Positions 58,400 through 64,000 of a stretch of DNA of 64,000 nucleotides are shown here, one piece after another. Source of the DNA: Annona cherimola (taxonomy: Eukaryota > Streptophyta > Magnoliopsida > Magnoliales > Annonaceae); NCBI GenBank assembly GCA_030490835.1, contig CM059973.1:54564008-54628007 (forward strand), read 5' to 3'. A program made the position numbers and the translations under genes. The notes beneath the pieces were generated by a model. The model ran no database searches and had not been told where the DNA came from. It saw only the letters and a program-made list of their open reading frames with translations. How positions within the stretch are numbered: the stretch's first letter is position 1; each line of letters opens with the position of its first letter.

Positions 58400-58541
58400 C
58401 CAGCTCACTCTGTCTTGAAACCGATATTTCTCGGCATAGCAGATCCAACCTGGGATATTTTTTTATTTATAAACTCTCCCGACGGATTCATAATCCCAGG
58501 AGTGCTTGTTTTTGACACTATGAAATGGGTGAACCCTAACT
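58400..58541 (+). pseudogene. clpP-like (ATP-dependent protease subunit) fragment
   Basis: The plus-strand frame ending at 58541 contains KPIFLGIADPTWDIFLFINS, PDGFIIPGVLVFDTMKWV. This matches the plastid ClpP stretch L-F-I-N-S-P-G-G-x-V-I-P-G-x-x-x-x-D-T-M, with the second G-G changed to D-G. The segment that normally separates FLG from LFINSP in ClpP is missing, and there is no catalytic Ser or His region. It is best read as a captured or transferred fragment, plastid-derived or from a divergent copy. Confidence 0.45.
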
Positions 58542-58825
58542 GATGCTCTCGGCCAAAGTTATACGTTCTCCAATAGCATTAGATTCCTTTATCTTAGCTC
58601 GAATAAAAACTTCAGACCCCTTCTCCTTCAAGAACTGGAAAGGGAGGAGCCCTCGGCTCGACTTCACTCGCGGTCGGCTTGGCTGGAGCCGTGGACATCA
58701 TCATGTACGTTGCCAGAACCCTCTCAAACTGAGAGTTCCGGTAATGATCTAAACGTGCCAACTGGCGGTATCTGGCCCCACCAATCCATGCGGAACATAT
58801 AAAGGAGAGTCAGCTGGTGGTTCCT
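58542..58825. other. GC-richer captured-looking sequence
   Basis: Unlike its surroundings in composition. The minus-strand frames (for example one with ARLDHYRNSQFERVLATYM) look gene-like but are broken, and I do not recognise them. Continues beyond the LTR insertion at 62353. Confidence 0.35.
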
Positions 58826-61800
58826 TGTGGCGCCCCGAACCGAGGCGTCCACATATTCCTTACTCCAAGATCTTGTCGATTGGTAAACGTGAATCAGGAT
58901 TATTGCCCTGATCACGCGGCGGGTTCTTAATTGGATCTCGTCCAATTTTTTTTTCTTTTTCTTTTCTTTCATCACATAACATAATACTCATCATCATTCA
59001 TAATTGACTTATCCATAACATCATAAATCATCAACTTCTCATATTATTCATAACTTCACAATTTCATACAATCTATGTCCTTTCTCATCATATCCCATTA
59101 GGGAATCTGTTCATACAAAATTCTACTAACCATTGTAGATTCTTCTTTTCCTTTAACAACTCGTGCCCTCATCTCTTGTCTTTCCCTACACCTGTCTGAG
59201 GTTGGGAAAACAAAACATGAGTCGAAACTCAATAAGCAAGCATTTTTCATTTTAAATGCATTCCTCTCCATTTGGTAGAAGACACTTATCAAGTGATCAA
59301 CTACCAACAGAATAGAAACCTTTTCATAAACCATTTTTGGAACCTTTCATAAATCATTCATAAAAACCTTTCATGTAAACCATTTGTAAATGCATTTCTC
59401 CCCATTTGATAGGAGACACTTAGCAAGTGATCAACTATCAATGGAATAGAAACCTTTTCATAAACGTTTTTGGAAACCTTTCATAAACCATTTATGAAAA
59501 TCATTCGTAAATGCATTTCTCTCCATTCGATAGGAGACACTTAGCAAGTGATCAACTATCAATGGAATAGAAACCTTTTCATAAACATAAGATGTGCAAA
59601 TGCTTTCTTTTCACTCCTGACATAAACCTTCATGTGCGGGTACGCTAGCCCAGGGAACATCTTACATAACATGGTCCAATACGCCAGCTGTCTCCGACTT
59701 GGCCTCATCAAGGGGAACCTCTCTTCCTCTTGACGTCTACATGGTTCCTACATGCATGACTTTTGATTTTTCCGGCATTATATACCTCTTACACTAGGTG
59801 ACTTGTCATTCTCATGTAGAAAATTATTTGCATCATCCTTTAAAAATATCTTTTCAAATCCATGTGTGCAAATACTTTCTTTCCATTCCTGACATAAACA
59901 TTCGTGTGTGGGTACGCTAGCCCAGGGAACATCTCACATAGCATGGTCCAATACGCCGGCTGTCTCCGACTTGGCCTCATCAAGGGGAACCTCTCTTCCT
60001 TTTGACGCCTACATGGTTCCTACATGCTGACTTTTGATTTCCCAAGCATTATATACCTCTTACACCAGGTAGCTTGTCATTCTCATGTAGAGAATTATTT
60101 GCACCATTCATTTAAAAACATCATTTCAAATTCATGCTTTCATTTTCAATCAATGTATGGAAATGCAATGCATTCATTCACAAATAACATTCCTTTGCCT
60201 CCACCTCTGGGGAGGACGCCGTCGGCACACAGCCCATACGACTCAGCAATAGTAAAGGGGGACCCTCTGATCCGCTTTCTACCTCCACCAAAGCCTCTTC
60301 CTTATACATCATACATGTGCACATGTCCATGAACATCACATGATATCAATATGCCGGCATGACTTTTCATAAAAATTCATAAACATTAGCAATATCAAAA
60401 CATTATAGGAATGACCACCCTTAAACACATTTCATAAATACTTGAGAATAAAATCACATTTTCAAAAGGGTTGCTTGCTTACAATGAAACAATAAAATCA
60501 CATTTTAAAAAGCTTGCTTGCTTACCTTTGCTTTGCTTCAACCTGACTCCTTTATTCTTTCCTTTCATTTTCCTATACAAGGAAATTGGATATTTTATCC
60601 ATCTATTCCATGTCTTAGCTTGCTTCCTATGCATGCTTTACGATCACATATTACCTCATTTTTATAGAGGTTTTCCTTTTATAAATACTTGGTCATTACT
60701 CATTTATATGAATTTTTATCCATAAATCCTTTAAAAATTCCATCCATATATCCTCATAAATATACAAAAATAAATCTCAATTTTTTCCCAAAATACGCTG
60801 TTCACTGTTCATAATTACTGTTCATGTCACTGTAGCATATTACTGTTCATCATCACTGTTCACGTTATTGTTCACCCGAGGTTACTGTTCACAGCGACGT
60901 GGGTTACTGTTCATGGGTTCCAAAAATTGACATTTTTCCCAAAAATAAAAAATACCATGACATAGCTTATGCTTCGTATATCATGGGAAATTTCATACAT
61001 TTTGAATTTATCATCATTTACTTGGTTAAATAAATCATTTTCTCCATGTACTAAAAATCAACATAAATTCACTTAAGCATAATCCTTAATTCCAAAAATC
61101 ATGAAATTAATATTCCAACATTATATTTATCATAATCATACATCCCAAATCATCATTTATCAAATTTGGAGCATTATTTCCATATATCATACATGATTTT
61201 CCCGAATGCTCTATCTTCGCTCCAAATTTTCGATGTTTCGGCATAATTCTAATTAAGCATTATAAATTTACTTATTTTCTCATGATTAGGCATTATCTAA
61301 GCATGATTTTACCCTACTTAACATCCAAAATAAATTTGGAAAGAAATTGCTTACCCGAAGTGGACATATCCCACTTTTTCTCGCACTTTCTCTCTCTAAC
61401 TTCCTCCTCTTCTTTCTCTTCAAGGCTAAAACGTAGTGGGGGTGAAAAAATGCTCAAATGGAGCTGGGTTTGAGTGCTTTGGTCTTTCACCCCATGCCCC
61501 CTATTTATACTTTTTGATTTTTCAACAAATTGGATTTTACCCCCCCTTGCTTGAGGTATTAAATTGTAAATGTATTTTTTTCTAATTTCCAAAAGGTGCT
61601 TTGAGCCATGTGCAGCCACCCTAGATACTGTTCACGCCTCCCCTATGGCAGCCCTATTTTTTATAATTTTTTGATTTATTAAATCAATTATTTTAGGCTA
61701 ATTCAATCTTAGCCATTGATTTTTGATAATGATGGATTTGGACCATTGGATTTGGCCCCAAAAGTCCAAGCTCCAGCAGCCATAGCAGCTTTTCATTAAT

Positions 61801-62347
61801 TATTTATCCATTTAATTAATTAAAATTAATCCAAAGTCAAATACTAATTAATGAAAAAGTAAAGCTACTTTTTGATCTTCAAATGACGTTTAATCTTGAC
61901 CCTTAATTCATGATTTTTGATCAATCTTGGACCACTCATCATGTTCATCATCATATTTTGGCCATCCATAAAAAATTTCATCTCAATCCGATGTCCGGAT
62001 TGCAAGATATGAATTTTTCTTTATTTTCTCTCAAAAATCCACTAAAATCCGAAAATACTAAATAAATCAAAAAGTGGCTATTTTGTCCTTTTGTGGGAAG
62101 CTTCCTTTTTTGTCTTTTTGTGATTAAGTTAATCCAAAGTGATTAACTTAACATATTCTTTAATCCCACGTTTACTATTCACGTTTCACTATTCACGTGC
62201 ACTATGCACTATTCATCCGAATTTCATAATTAATTATTTTAACATCTATTCCCACATATTTTTCATACTCATGAATATATATTAATATATTACCTAGAGT
62301 TTACAACCCCAGGATTTCATACATGTATCTAAGATCGGAGTTTCACA
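58826..62347 (+). mobile_element. 3.5 kb solo LTR of the second family, copy B
   Basis: Starts TGTGGCGCCCCGAACC and ends CGGAGTTTCACA, flanked by TTCCT at 58821-58825 and 62348-62352. Longer than copy A mainly because a block of about 265 bases around GGGTACGCTAGCCCAGGGAA is present twice (near 59597-59860 and 59862-60120). No internal retrotransposon sequence is attached. Confidence 0.9.
59597..60120 (+). repeat. Tandem duplication inside solo LTR copy B
   Basis: Two units each start near TGTGCAAATGCTTTC or TGTGCAAATACTTTC, contain GGGTACGCTAGCCCAGGGAA and GTCTCCGACTTGGCCTCATC, and end near ATTATTTGCA. Copy A has a single unit at 47157-47400. Confidence 0.8.
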
Positions 62348-62457
62348 TTCCTAGCCTCTTGGCTCAGAATAAAGACCTGGATACAAAGAAGATGTTGATT
62401 GCTATTCATCCTATATAAGCCTCCTCGGAGCAGGAGACCCGGGAGGATAAATATCAG

Positions 62458-62767
62458 TTTTTTTTATGGTTATATTTACATACATCTCAACACATATTAC
62501 ATTGAAGTTCTGAGACATTCTTACAAATATGGAGATACATAACTCCCCCAAAGAAATCTGGAGACACAACTCCACCAAAGAATTAGGAAGACACAGCTTC
62601 CACCAAGCCAAAGGGAGACAACAGCTCCCACACCAACCCAAAGGGAGACCACAGCTCCCACAATATTTTCCGGGCCGAAATCCCAACGTGGGATTTGAAC
62701 CCTCGACTGCTGCTCCGCAAATGCCCTATTACCGCTGCGGCCACCAACCGAGCACGACTCAGTTGGT
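62458..62767 (-). mobile_element. tRNA-derived SINE with 12 bp target duplication
   Basis: On the minus strand it begins with a tRNA-like head: box A-like TGGCCGCAGCGG, then a perfect box B GGTTCAAATCCC near 62695. The body follows, with repeated GGGAGCTGTGGTCTCC-like units, and the tail ends in an A-rich run (T-run at 62458-62466 on the plus strand). GATAAATATCAG at 62446-62457 and 62768-62779 is an exact 12 bp target duplication. It is not a working tRNA gene: no cloverleaf acceptor stem is formed. Confidence 0.85.
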
Positions 62768-62779
62768 GATAAATATCAG

Positions 62780-63300
62780 GTTTTGAGGTCAAATTAAATG
62801 AGTCAAAGGGCCATCTATTCTTTCATTGACTTATTAATACGCCTTATGTTCTTTGTTAAAGATTGAAGTAGACCACAGAAAGTGAAGACCAATCCTTCGA
62901 GTACTTGATTTGTGGGAATCTCAATTGCCCGGTTCTTTGTCTTCCTTTGATTGGGAGATCTTGCAGGCTTATGCACTTCGCTTCGTTCGTATAGTGCTTT
63001 GTTATGTTCGTTCGTATAGTCGACCCACTAGTGTTCACTAATAACCCGATAGGCCTGGTTCGATAAGCTCAACGAATTTTGGGGAAGTAAGCCAAAACTC
63101 ATATTTCTTGAAAAATAAAAGAAAAAAGCCCCTTAGGAAAAAATCTGCTACAAAAAAAGAAAAAGTGTTTTTTCGAGGTCCTTTCCTCACTGAAGACATT
63201 CTTACAATTTACTAACAATATTCTATACATTCTTATAATTTGTTACTAACAATATTCTATAAATCTATCAATAATTCTATTTTTCTTTTCAATTGGTGAA
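62780..63300. other. Unassigned sequence, possibly organelle-derived
   Basis: Composition and wording (GCTTCGTTCGTATAGTGC, GATAGGCCTGGTTCGATAAG) recall plant organellar, perhaps mitochondrial, spacer DNA. I could not match a gene, so origin is a guess. Confidence 0.25.
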
Positions 63301-63310
63301 CACTATGCAG

Positions 63311-63384
63311 AAAATAGGGAGAATAATGCCATCGCATCTAATGCCAATGCTCCTACAGAAAATAACCCTGAAAATGCTGCCAGC
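63311..63384 (+). pseudogene. Splice-bounded exon fragment inside the composite element
   Basis: 74 bases between an acceptor CTATGCAG and a donor GTGAGT, open in one frame that reads NRENNAIASNANAPTENNPE and continues AAS. The Asn/Ala-rich product is not recognised. An isolated exon just inside the inverted end is what gene capture by a Mutator-like element would leave. Confidence 0.4.
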
Positions 63385-63575
63385 GTGAGTAGAAATCTTT
63401 AATACAAATTTGAGTGTGTTTTAAAATATTGGAGGGTATTCATGTCATTTTGTATAAATTAATGATAGTTTTTAATGCCGTTATAAGTCAGGATTTAAAA
63501 TGCAAAGGAACCAAAGTTTTCAGTACTTAAAATGAAATTTAAAATGCAAATAGGCAATGACTGAGAGTCTAAAAT

Positions 63576-63577
<2 letters not shown>

Positions 63578-63612
<35 letters not shown>
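63578..63612 (+). repeat. Poly(A) tract
   Basis: An uninterrupted A-run of over 30 bases at the outer edge of the right inverted end. It could be slippage growth of the A-rich TIR tip (the left TIR tip is T-rich, at 57979-57988). Confidence 0.85.
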
Positions 63613-63614
<2 letters not shown>

Positions 63615-64000
63615 ATGCTTCAAGCTTGATGGCCATGGTGATTTGTCATTCGGAATATGGACCCTGGATTATGTACCGTCACTGCCGGAATGAGGTTATG
63701 GGCTGAATTTGAAGATAGGATGAATATAGGATCATCCATTTGGGTGCGGCTGGTTCTTCCGCTGAAATCGTCTTGAATCGCCGGATTTAATAGACTGGTT
63801 CTCGATGGTTTTCTGCTATGGCGACTGGTTGTGTGACGTTGCCATCAGAAGTGAAGCAGGTGGTCGGGCTGTGAAGAAAATCGGTGGAACTGGACTAGCA
63901 TTGCATTGAGGGCATTTTCATGCTCGAAGATGGCTAAAATTTTGGCTGCTGCAATCGACCATAAATTTCATAGCTGTTAGTTTTAAATTTTAATGGAAGA
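63613..64000. other. GC-richer, gene-like sequence at the window end
   Basis: No long frame, but balanced composition and no repeat wording. It may be an untranslated or coding part of a neighbouring gene that continues beyond the window, or more captured sequence. Confidence 0.3.

Larger units (their letters stand above)
57985..63580. mobile_element. Composite element bounded by MULE-like inverted ends
   Basis: 57985-58160 (TTGCATTTTGGACCCTCTAG onward) is matched in inverse by 63400-63580 (TTGCATTTTAGACTCTCAG when reversed). The match runs over about 170 bases, including the ATGCAAAATGATGTAAATA block. Ends of this wording are common among plant Mutator-like elements. Between them lie GC-richer sequence with a clpP-like fragment, a solo LTR, a SINE and a splice-bounded exon. 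The poly-A beyond the right end obscures any target duplication. Removing the LTR and SINE leaves an element of about 1.8 kb. Confidence 0.55.

Noticed and set aside
62590..62760. tRNA gene
   Set aside because: Box A and box B are present, but the acceptor and anticodon stems do not form; the A-rich tail and the 12 bp duplication show a SINE.

Overview
The window is plant nuclear DNA, most likely from a eudicot. The evidence is a SIRE-type Ty1/copia retrotransposon, Tourist-type MITEs with TAA target duplications, tRNA-derived SINEs, a decayed endogenous pararetrovirus, and one intron-rich host gene with plant splice signals. The species cannot be named from the sequence.

Layout. Bases 1-7140 hold a minus-strand SIRE-lineage copia element cut by the left window edge: 5' LTR at 5440-7140, tRNA-Met primer site, gag, then pol broken by one frameshift and one nonsense codon. 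Beyond pol lies a GTCGAC-rich array, a CT-rich leader and the start of a possible extra ORF. A solo LTR of the same family follows (7501-9255), then an old LTR fragment. Bases 9975-15060 are a decayed Caulimoviridae copy (movement protein, coat protein, protease, RT, RNase H) with an inverted, internally rearranged segment. Bases 15060-19000 are AT-rich and packed with MITEs and foldback elements.

The one clear host gene runs from about 19190 to 37850 on the plus strand. It encodes an ataxin-2 homologue (CID3/CID4 type, PABP-interacting). It has a noncoding first exon, a 6.8 kb leader intron and 14 coding exons that join without frame conflict to 631 codons, giving LSm, LsmAD and PAM2 motifs. 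MITEs sit in several introns.

Downstream (38000-64000) is repeat territory: a hAT-like element carrying a foldback element in its left end, further foldbacks, a decayed SIRE LTR invaded by another LTR-like sequence, a SIRE solo LTR (45678-50601) split by a 3.2 kb solo LTR of a second family, a second 3.5 kb copy of that family (58826-62347), and a SINE. The latter two lie inside a region bounded by inverted MULE-like ends (about 57985-63580) that also contains a clpP-like fragment and a splice-bounded exon.

Most unusual: (1) a family of foldback elements that share inner arms but carry different, self-palindromic ends, some with 9-10 bp target duplications; (2) the composite element at 57985-63580; (3) the inverted chimeric pararetrovirus segment; (4) GTCGAC arrays in the SIRE U3 that recur ahead of a possible third ORF.
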